Shown: positions 17,987-29,200 of the stretch, one piece after another | Layout: each line of letters starts with the position of its first letter | Numbering within the stretch: the stretch's first letter is position 1 | NCBI GenBank assembly: GCA_949592205.1 | Contig: CATIUR010000001.1 | Location: forward strand, 337,162,250-337,226,249 | Direction: 5' to 3' | DNA length: 64,000 bases | Source of the DNA: Helichrysum umbraculigerum | Taxonomy: Eukaryota; Streptophyta; Magnoliopsida; Asterales; Asteraceae | The notes under the pieces: generated by a model | What the model was told of the DNA's origin: nothing | The model's input: only the letters and a program-made list of their open reading frames with translations | Databases searched by the model: none | Program-made: the position numbers and the translations under genes

Positions 17987-20900
17987 TTATGACAAATTGA
18001 TCATTCCAATACTAGTAACCAAGAATGTGAATCTGCCTACATCAAAAGCTTTTGTAAACAGATCAGCAAATTGATTATCAGTATGAACTTTCAAAATTTG
18101 AATAAGTCTTTTCTCATTACAATCTCTAATGAAATGATATCTGATTTCAATATGCTTTGTTTTAGAATGTTTAACTGGGTTATTAATAATACTGATTGCA
18201 GAGCTATTATCAATAAAAATAGGAGTATTAAGAAAGGTAAAACCATAATCTAGCATCTGATTCTGAATCCATAGCACTTGAGCACAGCAACTTGCAGCTG
18301 CTACATATTATGCCTCTGCTGTAGATGTAGATACAGTGGTTTGTTTCTTGCATTGCCATGAAACCAATCTTTCTCCCAAAAATTGACAACCTCCTGATGT
18401 AGATTTCCTGTCCAAATTAGCTCCTCCATAATCACTATCTGTGTAAGCTATCAGATCAAAAGAATTAAACTTCGGATACCAAAGGCCCAATTTTGATTGA
18501 CCCTTCAAATATCTAAAAATTCTTTTGACTGCTAGAAGATGTGATAGCTTTGGATTAGCTTGAAATCTTGCACATAAACACACTGCAAACATGATGTCAG
18601 GCCTTGATGAAGTGAGATACATAAGAGACCCAATCATTGATCTGTAAAGATGTTCATCCACACTCTCCCCCTCAAGATCTGCATGTAATTTCTTGTTTGT
18701 CTCAACTGGTGTGCTTGCAACTTTAGCATCTTTGTACCCAAACCGATCCAGTATATCATTCACATACTTACTTTGATGAATAAAGATTCCTTCTTTCTGT
18801 TGCTTTACTTGTAGCCCCAAGAAAAATGTTAATTCCCCCATGGAGCTCATCTTGAACTTTTCATGCATCAATGATTCAAACTCCTTGCAAAGACTATCCT
18901 TTGTTGAACCAAAAATGATATCATCTACATAAACTTGAACCAGTAGTATATCATTCTTAATTCTTTTAGTAAACAAAGTTTTATCTATTGCACCCCTTTT
19001 GAATCCATTCTGCAACAGATAATCTGAAAAAGTATCATACCAGGCTCTAGGTGCTTGATGTAAGCCATAAAGAGCTTTATCCAGTTTGAAAACTTTATCA
19101 GGAAATTTAGAATCTTCAAACCCTGGTGGTTGACATACATAGACCTCTTCCTGTATAGTGCCATACAGAAAAGCACTCTTAACATCCATCTGATACACAA
19201 TGAATCCCTTGAATGAAGCATAAGCCAAAAACAATCTAATTGCCTCTATCCTTGCAACAGGTGCAAAAACCTCATCATAATCAATCCCCTCTTCTTGTGA
19301 ATACCCCTGTGCAACCAATCTAGCCTTTTTTTTGATCACTATACCTCTTTCATCCTTCTTGTTCTTGAAAATCCATTTAGTACCAATTGCCCTCTTCTCT
19401 TTAGGCAAATCAACCAATGTCCAAACTTCTTGAATCTTAAACTGAAGCAACTCCTCTTGCATAGCTTCAATCCAACTAGGATCTCTCAAAGCTTCAGTAA
19501 CCTTCTTTGGTTCTGTTTGAGACAGAAAACAGGCAAACAAAGAAGTATTAACAGCTTCTGTATCAAGATTTACTTCTTCCTCATTTGCTGAAGCTTCAAA
19601 CACCTGACTTTGATTTCTTGTTTTAACAGCTGATTCAATATCTCCTATTACATTCTCAAGTGGATGATCTTTATGAGTAATGTATTTAGATGCTGCTGTT
19701 TCTTGAATACTCTCCTCTAAGTTGGTAAAATTTCCTTCTTGACCAGACTCACTACTTGACACTTCTCTTGCAATTCTCTTTGACAAAGGAGTAGAACTCA
19801 TCAAATGTAGATAATTCAAATGTTCCTGCTCTGTGTCAAGATGCTTTGTAGGTGTCTGATCAACATTCACACCTGCCTTTGTATTCTTCTGTACTGGACT
19901 CATATCACTGTCTTCTGTACTGTCTTCAATAACAGGTCTATCAGAATCATCAACATGAGAAAATGATGTTTCATCTGATTTTCCTGTTTCCACATCCTGT
20001 GATGTCGTTGGTTGATCAGTATCAAACACTTCTGGGGGATCAGGAGACCAAATTGGAAATAATATATATTCCAATGAATCATTCTTCTTTCCAACTGATA
20101 TTCCTGATTTTGTTCTACCTTCTTCATCACCTGTTCCTGCATTTGTACCTGCACTTGTACCTGCACTAGTATCCACATTTGTATATCTAAAAGCAGTATT
20201 AAGTGCATCAATATCAAACAGTGATTCAGGACCTTTTCCCTCAGGATTAACAGTGTTTTCATTAAAAGTAATGTGCACTGTTTCTTCTATGATTCTGGTC
20301 CTTTGATTGAATACCCTATAAGATTTACTTTGAATAGAATAACCAACAAATATCCCCTCATCAGCCTTACTCTGAAACTTACCTAAGTGATCTTTGGTAT
20401 TTAAGATTGTACAAGGACACCCAAAAGATTTTAAGAAACTAACCAAAGGCTTTCTCTTAAACAACAGTTCATATGGTGTCTTGTTATGAGGCTTAACAAC
20501 TAATACTCTATTCTGAACATAACAAGCTGTGCTAACTGCCTCTGCCCAAAAAGACATAGGTAGCTTTGCATCAGATAGCATGGTTCTAGCAGCCTCAATC
20601 AGTGTCCTATTCCTCCTTTCAGCTACTCCATTTTGTTGAGGAGTTCTAGGTGCACTAAATTCTCTCTTAATACCTTTAACTTCACAGAATTTATCCATCT
20701 CATGATTTTTAAATTCTGTTCCATTATCACTTCTGATGATCTTTACTCTTTTATCCAATTGATTCTCCATCTTAGTTATAAATGATCTAAGTATTTCACC
20801 TGTCTCATCCTTTGTCCTAAGAAAGAAAACCCATGTAAATCTAGAATAATCATCAATAATCACAAGACAGTAAGACTTTTTCCCCATACTACTTATACTG

Positions 20901-21553
20901 GTTGGTCCAAATAAGTCCATATGCAATAAGTGTAAGGGTGTGCTATTTGTGTTCACAGATTTGGACTTAAATGAGGATTTGTGTTGCTTTCCCTTTTGAC
21001 AAGAAACACAATGATCATCACATGAATAGACCTTTTCAGGCAAACCTCTAACAAGCTTGTTTTTAACAAGTTTATTAATGGTTTTGAAATTCATGTGACA
21101 CATCCTCCTATGCCACAGTTCAGATTCATTCACACTTGCTTTAGAAATAAGACAGTTTAAATCAGGTTGAGGTGTCATATTTACTAAGTCACACTTATAT
21201 ACATTATCTTGTCTTGGAATTCTCATCAAAATCATGTTTTCCGGTATTTTGAATTCTTTGGACAAGATAAGGCATTCAGTGTCAGTAAAATGAACTGGGT
21301 TCTTTTTATCTGTGATTTGACTCACACTTAGTAAATTATACCTCAGTTGTTCCACAAAATAAACATTATCAAAACTTAGCTTTTCACTCTGAACTGTTCC
21401 TTTCCCTGTGATCCTTCCTCCTTTTGGATTGCTTCCAAAAGCTACATATCCTCCATCAAAAGATTTAAAGTCCTGCAGCTTTTCTTTGTCTCCAGTCATG
21501 TGCCGTGAGCATCCACTATCAATATGCCATAAGCTCTTAGGCTTGCCCTGCAC
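17987..21553 (-). pseudogene. pol: Copia B pol with one nonsense codon in RNase H
   Basis: The frame runs 1188 codons to 17987 with a single in-frame TAA at 18308-18310, after residue 1081. Order: protease (DSGCSRHM, about 12-19), integrase zinc region (LWHRRMCH...CVSC, about 145-185), integrase core, RT with YVDD (about 874) and RNase H with its TDSDYGG motif. The stop falls in the last conserved RNase H block and removes about 107 residues. Asn of the RT motif NKARLVAQG is Lys here (residue 742), while Copia A has Asn, so this change arose after the duplication. The frame begins without ATG and a TGA lies in frame at 21560-21562; see the 3'-splice-like site at 21548. Confidence 0.93.
18308..18310 (-). 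other. In-frame TAA in Copia B RNase H
   Basis: TAA splits two parts of one reading frame (17987-18307 and 18311-21553 are in phase), so it is a single-codon change rather than a frameshift. Confidence 0.92.
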
Positions 21554-21562
21554 AAATAGTCA
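21548..21562 (-). promoter_or_regulatory. Possible 3' splice site at the gag/pol boundary (Copia B)
   Basis: Between the gag stop and pol, the sense strand reads TCTTTTTTGACTATTTGTGCAG and then GGC: a T-rich tract, a possible branch point and TGCAG/G. The pol frame has TGA at 21560-21562 and no ATG before the protease. The same sequence is at 2380-2394 in Copia A, and Copia C has TTATGTGCAG/G at the same place. No donor was identified. Confidence 0.45.
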
Positions 21563-21572
21563 AAAAAGAGAA

Positions 21573-24293
21573 TTAATTTCTCTTGGGAACCCAAACCAAT
21601 TTGGCTTTGGGTTTCCCATGTGCATTCACATAATCAACTTTCTTAAAGATTATTGATTGTGAAGCACTGTTGGTATTTGGATCTGTTAATTTATCAGACT
21701 TAATAGGTGTCCAAATCCAACTAATTTTAGACTTAACAGTGTTCTTTGGCTTAACAGTTTTAACTGTTTTACCAATTGAAGATTCAGTGTTAATTTTGTT
21801 AACACTGTTTTTGAAATCAGTTACCACTGTTTTAGTCTTTGAGCTTTTGGCTAATTTTGTTATTACTGCTGCAGTAGATTTACCTGTAACAGTGTTTAAC
21901 ATGGTAGCCTTTGAGTTTATCTTCTGAACTCTGGCAGTATGATCAACTTTTGATTGAAAATTTTGTTTGTTAATCATATTTGCTTTCATCCATGACTGTT
22001 TTCTAATCCTTTGAACATTCTCAGGATTATAATAACAGTCATATTTAAGATGACCCATTTTTCCACATATAAAGCAAGACATTTCTTTAATCACAGTAAC
22101 ATTATTACCCAGTTTTTGTGAAATCATTTGATTCCAATTTCTTTGATTACCTCTGGGTTTTTGATTTTGAAAACTCTGTGAAGAAGAAGCACTTGCTTTA
22201 CATTTACAATTCACACAGTTATTCACAACAGATTCAACAACAGGTTTAGTAACTGAGTTAACTGTATTACTAACATATCCTAACCCATGTTTAGATTTGT
22301 TAGTATTCAAGCTCACCTTCTCTAAGTCCAGTTTAACCTTCTCCTTAAACATTTTCTTACCCTCTTCTAGTTTATCAGTTTTAAGATTAACAACTAGATC
22401 AGTAATTACTCTCTTCACATCCTCACATGTTGACTCAGACTTAGATGATTCAGATTTCACACTCTTCTCACTATCAGATGTCCTATCACTTTGATCATCT
22501 TCTTCAGTCCAGTCACTAACTTCACCTTCTACAAACAGATCATCATCAGATAAACTTTTAATTGGATCAGCCTTTTTAACCTCATCTACCATTTCTCTTT
22601 TAAGTGAATTGATATCAATTTCACTTTTGGGAGGAAAGTAGGTGTGATTATAAGGTGGAGGTACATTATTGTATCCTAATCCAGTCTTAAGTTTATCATG
22701 AATCTGTGAATTAATAAGTTTATTTACACTCTTTGAAGCATGTTCTAATTTACTTACATCAAGCCTTATACTATCTCTTTCACATGTGACCTCAGTAAGT
22801 TTCTTAGATAACAAATCAACTTTATCTTTAAAAGAGTCTCTCTCCCACCTAGCATATTCAATGTCATACTTAAACTGTGTTGCATTGACTTCATATGCCT
22901 TTATTTGATTTTCCAGATTTTCAATGACTGCTATGGTGTGTTTACTTTTGATTTCCCATTGTTTTAGTTCCTCACACACTTTTATATTATGATCTCTGTA
23001 GTGTTTAACAGTTTGTTTACAAACAGCAGAACATAATTTATTTTGTACCTCAGTAGGAACTTCTGACTTTTTGTCAGATTCTGCAATGGCCATGAGACAT
23101 TGATTCTTCACAACATGCTCTTCTTGATCACTCCAATCCCATCCACAGCCATCCATAGACACCAAAGCATTTGCTGAAGCCCCCTGAATTGGAATGTTTC
23201 TTGTCTGTGTTCCAGTGCTTCCAGATCTCTGACCATTACCATTCTGCTCTTGCCTAGGGTTTCTGCATTCTCTGGCAAAGTGTCCCATCTTGTGACAGTT
23301 GAAACACTCAATCTTGCTCTTATCAAACCAATTTGCATCATTCCTCTTGTATGCAAAGTTATTTCTACCAGTCCTCTGCATGAACCTTTTTGCTCTCTGA
23401 GTAATCAATGCAATTTGCCACTTGATGTCCATCTCCTCTAGATCATCACCATCAAATTGTTCCAGATCTTCATTAGTAAGTGAAGAATTCACATTACTTG
23501 CAAAGAAAGATTCTAATATTTGATCATTAGAACTATTTGATGATGATCCTGCTCCTCCTGAAACATGAGTAGAACCCATTTGACTTGATTCTGCTTTTGT
23601 TCCAGCCATAGACATAAAAGCAGCATTATGACTGTATCCAGTTGATTGCTTCTTACTTTCCACCTCAGACTCAAAGTTCCTCAGATCATTGTATATATCT
23701 TCTAGTTCCTTAACTTCAATGTCTGAACTCTGCCTCAATCCAACAGTATAGATTGTCCATTCATCACCTAATGATCTCAAGAACTTTCTGTTAAGATCTT
23801 CTTTGTCAATCTTAACCTTGTGATTTTCCAATTCTCCAACTAATTTAGTAAACCTATCAAAGGTTTGAGTTAGAGTTTCAGATTTCACATGGCTAAAATT
23901 TTCAAATTGTTGTTTTAACAGAGATCTTTTATTCTTTTTGGTGTTATCATTACCACCAAACCTCTTCTCAATTGCCTCCATCAGTACCTTGGGATCTTCA
24001 CAATTATCAAATCTGCTCTGATGCTCATTAGGAATGGAAAGCAACAGAGTACTAAGTGCTTTGTACTCAGTAGATCTGATTTTCCTCTCTGCTTCAGATG
24101 TTGGTGGTGCTCTTGGTTGCTTTACTCCATCACCATCAAGCGTTACTGGTATACCATTAACAACAACTTCCCACATCTGATAATCCGTGAGAAGCATATA
24201 TTGCCTGATTCTGACCTTCCATAGGTCAAACACATCAGGTTTAAGCATTGGTATCTTTGTTGCTTGAATTCCTTCATTGCCTTCAGACGCCAT
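21573..24293 (-). CDS. gag: Copia B Gag with two zinc knuckles
   Basis: The intact Gag frame, about 906 residues from the ATG at 24293. It has the same design as in Copia A: N-terminal UBN2-type capsid domain, CCHC knuckle near residue 333 (CFNCHKMGHFAREC), a charged helical middle with an acidic DDDLFVEGEVSDW stretch, and a second knuckle near 742 (CFICGKMGHLKYDC). The C-terminal quarter is rich in Lys, Thr, Val and Asn and is coded by repeats of AACAGTNTTAAC-like DNA. Gag would form the particle and bind RNA; because gag and pol are in different frames, Gag can be made in excess. Confidence 0.94.
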   Translation of the reverse strand: MASEGNEGIQATKIPMLKPDVFDLWKVRIRQYMLLTDYQMWEVVVNGIPVTLDGDGVKQPRAPPTSEAERKIRSTEYKALSTLLLSIPNEHQSRFDNCEDPKVLMEAIEKRFGGNDNTKKNKRSLLKQQFENFSHVKSETLTQTFDRFTKLVGELENHKVKIDKEDLNRKFLRSLGDEWTIYTVGLRQSSDIEVKELEDIYNDLRNFESEVESKKQSTGYSHNAAFMSMAGTKAESSQMGSTHVSGGAGSSSNSSNDQILESFFASNVNSSLTNEDLEQFDGDDLEEMDIKWQIALITQRAKRFMQRTGRNNFAYKRNDANWFDKSKIECFNCHKMGHFARECRNPRQEQNGNGQRSGSTGTQTRNIPIQGASANALVSMDGCGWDWSDQEEHVVKNQCLMAIAESDKKSEVPTEVQNKLCSAVCKQTVKHYRDHNIKVCEELKQWEIKSKHTIAVIENLENQIKAYEVNATQFKYDIEYARWERDSFKDKVDLLSKKLTEVTCERDSIRLDVSKLEHASKSVNKLINSQIHDKLKTGLGYNNVPPPYNHTYFPPKSEIDINSLKREMVDEVKKADPIKSLSDDDLFVEGEVSDWTEEDDQSDRTSDSEKSVKSESSKSESTCEDVKRVITDLVVNLKTDKLEEGKKMFKEKVKLDLEKVSLNTNKSKHGLGYVSNTVNSVTKPVVESVVNNCVNCKCKASASSSQSFQNQKPRGNQRNWNQMISQKLGNNVTVIKEMSCFICGKMGHLKYDCYYNPENVQRIRKQSWMKANMINKQNFQSKVDHTARVQKINSKATMLNTVTGKSTAAVITKLAKSSKTKTVVTDFKNSVNKINTESSIGKTVKTVKPKNTVKSKISWIWTPIKSDKLTDPNTNSASQSIIFKKVDYVNAHGKPKAKLVWVPKRN

Positions 24294-24375
24294 TGAAATC
24301 AAAACTTAATATCTGAACTAAACTCAAATACTAATACTAATAATCCCAGATCTTCCTGTCTTCAAAGCTTCACAA

Positions 24376-24387
24376 GCTCTGATACCA
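24376..24387 (-). other. Copia B primer-binding site (initiator tRNA-Met)
   Basis: TGGTATCAGAGC on the minus strand, three bases from the 5' LTR. Confidence 0.92.
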
Positions 24388-24390
24388 CTT

Positions 24391-25079
24391 TGTTAGTCCC
24401 TGTTTAACTTAATAAACAATCTTACTTAATAAGCCTTGAATATATTATTGAGAAGTTGCGGAATCACACTCAATAATATTAAGAAGATCAATGAATATTA
24501 ATTAATTTAATGAACTCAATAATATACCGAAAGCTTCAATCTTATTAATGATATAAGACGAATACACTTGATGTATTAGGGTTACAGAAAACCTTGAAGC
24601 TGCGCAAAAATCATTAACCTATCTAGGTCTAAAGGATCTCTATTTATAACATATAGAGTCCTATACAATCTCCTACAAATATGGAATAAACTAACTTCCA
24701 TAACCGACTCATACTTATCACAAAATCATAAACAGTTTTAACTACCATTCTGATGTAAACAGTTGTAACTGTTACACATTCAGTGGTAACTGCTTCAATT
24801 GTAATATACTACAAGTACAAATATATAATCAGTGTTAACTGTTTCATATATAACTAACAGTTACTAATACATAAGCAGTTTTAACTACTTACAGACACAT
24901 AACTATCAGTTGTAATCTATCTTCAATCAGTTGTAACACTTGTCTTCTCATCAGTTTTCTTCTATCAGTTGTAACTTCATAAAGACAGTTTTAACCTTCA
25001 AAGCAAACAGTTTTAATCACTTATACTCTGTCTTCTCATCAGAACTTCAACTCAGACCTGAAACAGTTTTGACCCAACA
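24391..25079 (-). repeat. Copia B 5' LTR (689 bp)
   Basis: The longest of the three visible LTR copies, with both segments that the others have lost. The U3 side (24720-25060) holds about a dozen CAGTTTTAAC, CAGTTGTAAC and CAGTGGTAACTG motifs. The TATA box is at 24640-24648. Confidence 0.95.
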
Positions 25080-26203
25080 CGTTGGGCACGGCGTCGCTAT
25101 GTGCGACTTTCGCAATTTAATGCGACGTTGTACGTGGCGTCGCTATAGGCGAAGTAGTTGATTTCTGCGACGTAAGGGTCTGCGTCGCTAAGTGCGACGT
25201 CGCAATTCAATGCGACGTAATAGGCTGCGTCGCTATATGCGACGTTGGGGATATAGTGCGACATAGGTCGCTGCGTCGCATTTGCTCCAGGCCAAATGCG
25301 ACGTACGGGGTCTGATCGGAATTTCAACTTCAAAAACGCATTTTCCGGCCATCGATCGGCCTAATATTTTTACCCAACCCATATTAGGACATTACAAGGT
25401 TATACAAACAACTAGCAAGTTATAAAACTTAAAAACGAGAGTTTTCGGAGTTGTGTCGGAAACTTACAAATCGCCGAAATGAAATTCCGGAAAGATAGGA
25501 TTGTAGATCGCGAAGTGGTGAACGTTTTATTCCAAAAGGGCTTGGTGATCCGAGTGCGTTTTGTGTGTTTATTTTGCAATTTTTGTTGATTTGGTTTGTG
25601 TTTTAGTTGAGAGAAAATAAGAGATGAGAGAGAGAAAAGAAATGAGAAATGAAAGAAAAAGGAAGAAAAGGAGGTGATTAAGGTGGAATCCCCACCTTTT
25701 TCAGTCTCCGCGAAGTGCCCCGTGCGGTGTTCGTTTGCTCCGACGTTTAAACGTTAAATATTTATTTTCTATGTTTTAATATACATTTTAAAATACGAAT
25801 AATTACTCAGTATTTTGTTAAAGCATTTGACTAAACATTTAATAATTACATTATAAATGGTGATTTGTCTTATTTTGTCTGCGCAATTACAGTTTATTCG
25901 CGTTTATATTAATTGTATGATAAACTTGGATACTAAATATTATTGACATAATATTTTTAAGTACAATAACGTTATTAAAATCCTTGTATTACTTAAATCA
26001 ATTTTACACCAACGTCCGTATTTATTGTATCGAAATTCATTCGATTTGAAACTCGTACGATTTAAACAAATCGCATAATTGTAGATATATATTCAACAAT
26101 ATATATAATAATTGATACATTAATTAGCCTAACACAGAACTAATTACATGTATTAATACTTGTTTAGGCACTAAATTCTAGTCCTAAATTGACGGTTGTC
26201 ACA
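25080..26203 (-). repeat. Gypsy LTR2, right part
   Basis: The CGTTG target copy (25080-25084) and the remaining 1119 bp of the LTR split by Copia B. Most of the GCGAC/GTCGC array is here (to about 25304). Confidence 0.95.
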
Positions 26204-26237
26204 TTCTCCCCCTGTTAGGAGAATTTCGTCCCGAAAT

Positions 26238-29200
26238 TTATGTTGAAGTTGTGTTTGTCGTTGAGTCAGTGAAGAGTTGAGGATACTTGAGTCGCATCTG
26301 GTCTTCTCGTTCCCAGGTGAATTCCGGACCGCGCCGCGAATTCCACCTAACTTTGACGATGGGAATACGACTTTGTTTAAGTTGTTTGACCTCACGGTCC
26401 ATGATTTCGGCGGGTTCCTCAACAAAGTGAAGTTTCTCGTCAACTCGAATTTCATCGAGTGGAATGATAAGTGTCTCATTAGACAGACACTTCTTCAGAT
26501 TTGAAACATGAAATGTGGGATGCACGCTGCTGAGTTCAGATGGCAGCTGCAATCGATAAGCCACTGGACCAATCCTTTCGAGGATCTCGAATGGTCCAAT
26601 GTATCTGGGATTCAACTTCCCTCGTTTGCCAAATCGGATTACGCCTTTCCAAGGCGATACTTTGAGTAGAACTCGATCCCCAACTTGGAACTCGAGTGGT
26701 TTGCGTCTCACGTCAGCATAACTTTTCTGACGATCACGCGCAGCCTTAAGCTTGTTTTGAATTTCAACGATTCTCTCGGTCGTTTCGTGAATGATTTCTG
26801 GACCTGTGAGTTGGCTATCCCCAACTTCGGTCCAACAGATAGGTGACCGGCACTTACGACCGTACAGTGCCTCGAAGGGTGCAGCTTTGATGCTGGTATG
26901 ATAGCTGTTGTTGTACGAGAACTCGCACAATGGTAGATGTTTTTCCCAGTTTACTCCGAAGTCTACTACGCAGGCCCGTAGCATGTCTTCTAGTGTTTGA
27001 ATTGTTCGTTCACTTTGGCCGTCGGTTTGAGGATGATATGCGGTACTCATATCAAGTCGAGTACCCAGGGATTTTTGAAGTGATTGCCAAAATTGTGAAG
27101 TGAAACGACTATCTCTATCAGAGATAATTGAGATTGGAACCCCGTGTTTGGTCACGATTTCTTTCAGGTAAATTCTGGTGAGGCGTTCCATTTTGTCGGA
27201 TTCTTTGATTGCCAGGAAGTGAGCAGACTTTGTGAGACGATCCACGATCACCCAAATGGTATCGCAACCGCTCGATGACTTGGGTAGTTTGGTTATGAAG
27301 TCCATGGCAATTTGTTCCCATTTCCATTCAGGAAGACTGGGTTGTTGAAGTAACCCAGAAGGTTTTTGATATTCGATTTTGACTTTGGAGCAAGTAAGGC
27401 ACTTGCTGACATAGGTGGCGATTTCCGCTTTCATGTTCGGCCACCAGTAGAAGTCCTTGATACCGTGGTACATTTTATCGGATCCCGGATGGATAGAATA
27501 TTTTGACTTGTGAGCTTCATCCATCACCAAGTCTCGTAGGTTCCCAAATTTAGGCAACCAGATTCGGTTTGAGAAATACCTAATCCCGTTAGGTCTGATT
27601 TCGAATTGTTTATCCATGCCCCGCAAGGCTTCATCCTTGACGTTTTCGTGTTTCAAGGCTTCGAGTTGAGCAGTGAGAATTTGAATGTTTAAATTGTTGT
27701 GAATGGTCATACTGAGGGCTCGGACCCGAAGCGGTTTCACTCGCTCTTTTCGACTCAGGGCATCGGCAACAACATTTGCTTTGCCTGGATGATATTTGAG
27801 TTCGCAGTCATAATCAGTAAGCAACTCGACCCATCGACGTTGCCTCATGTTGAGATCCTTCTGATCGAATATGTGTTGGAGACTTTTGTGGTCTGTAAAG
27901 ATTGTGCACCTAGTGCCGTAGAGGTAATGTCTCCAAATTTTGAGAGCGAAAACGACAGCTCCTAGCTCGAGGTCGTGGGTGGTGTAATTCTTTTCATGAA
28001 TCTTAAGCTGTCGGGAAGCATAAGCTATGACTTTGTCTCGTTGCATGAGCACACAACCGAGACCTTGATGTGAAGCATCGCAGTATACCACGAAGTCATC
28101 GGTGCCTTCGGGTAATGATAGGATAGGAGCACTGCAAAGCTTTTGTTTTAAGAGTTGGAATGCCGACTCTTGCTTATCAGTCCAGTCAAACTTTTTGTCT
28201 TTCTGGGTCAGCGTCGTGAGTGGTATGGCTATCTTGGAGAAATTTTCAATGAATCGTCGATAGTATCCGGCCAGTCCTAGAAACTGCCGTACTTCGGTCG
28301 GAGTGATTGGCGATTGCCAGTCTTTGATAGCCTCGATTTTTGACGGGTCGACGTGAATCCCCTGACTGTCAATCACGTGACCAAGGAATTGAACGGTTTT
28401 GATCCAGAACTCACACTTAGAGAACTTGGCATAGAGCTCCTCGTGTTTAAGTAGTTCAAGGATGGTTCTGAGGTGTTCCGCATACTCTTCTTTGCTTCGT
28501 GAATATATGAGGATGTCATCGATGAAAACAATGACAAACTTATCAAGGTAAGGTTTGCACACCCGATTCATAAGGTCCATGAATACCGTCGGTGCATTGG
28601 TTAGGCCGAATGGCATCACTTGGAATTCGTAATGCCCGTAACGGGTTCTGAAAGCGGTTTTTGGAATATCGGCATCGCGAACACGCAATTGGTGATAACC
28701 GGATCGGAGATCAATCTTTGAATAACAACTCGACCCTTGAAGTTGGTCGAACAGGTCATCGATTCGAGGGAGTGGATACCGGTTCTTGACAGTTAACTTG
28801 TTCAACTCTCGATAGTCGATACACATTCGAAAAGAACCATCTTTCTTCTTAACAAATAGGACCGGAGCTCCCCAAGGTGAAGAACTCGGCCTGATAAACC
28901 CTCGTTCCAGGAGTTCCTGTAACTGGGTGGACAGCTCCTGAAGTTCGGATGGAGCTAAACGGTATGGTGCTCGGGCCACAGGCGCAGCACCCGATACAAG
29001 ATCGATTGAGAACTCAACCTGTCTTGGTGGTGGTAGACCAGGCAGTTCCTCAGGAAAGACTTCTGGAAAGTCTCGAACGATTGGAACATCCTCAAGTCGC
29101 TTCTCCTCCGACTTTTTCTCCATGATGTGCGCGAGGATTGATGGATAACCCTTTCTCAGAAATTTCCGGGTTTTAAGACAAGAGATGATGTTAAGCCTCG

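Larger units (their letters stand above)
13238..25079 (-). mobile_element. Copia B: complete LTR retrotransposon with third ORF
   Basis: An 11.8-kb Ty1/Copia element on the minus strand. From 5' to 3': LTR (24391-25079), primer site, gag, pol, a spacer of about 0.7 kb, a 1091-residue third ORF, polypurine tract and LTR (13238-13905). A perfect target duplication CGTTG flanks it (13233-13237 and 25080-25084), and LTR3 at about 32437-32441 shows the same site unoccupied. By eye the two LTRs differ by two substitutions and a 21-bp indel, so insertion was recent. Pol has one nonsense codon. Confidence 0.96.
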
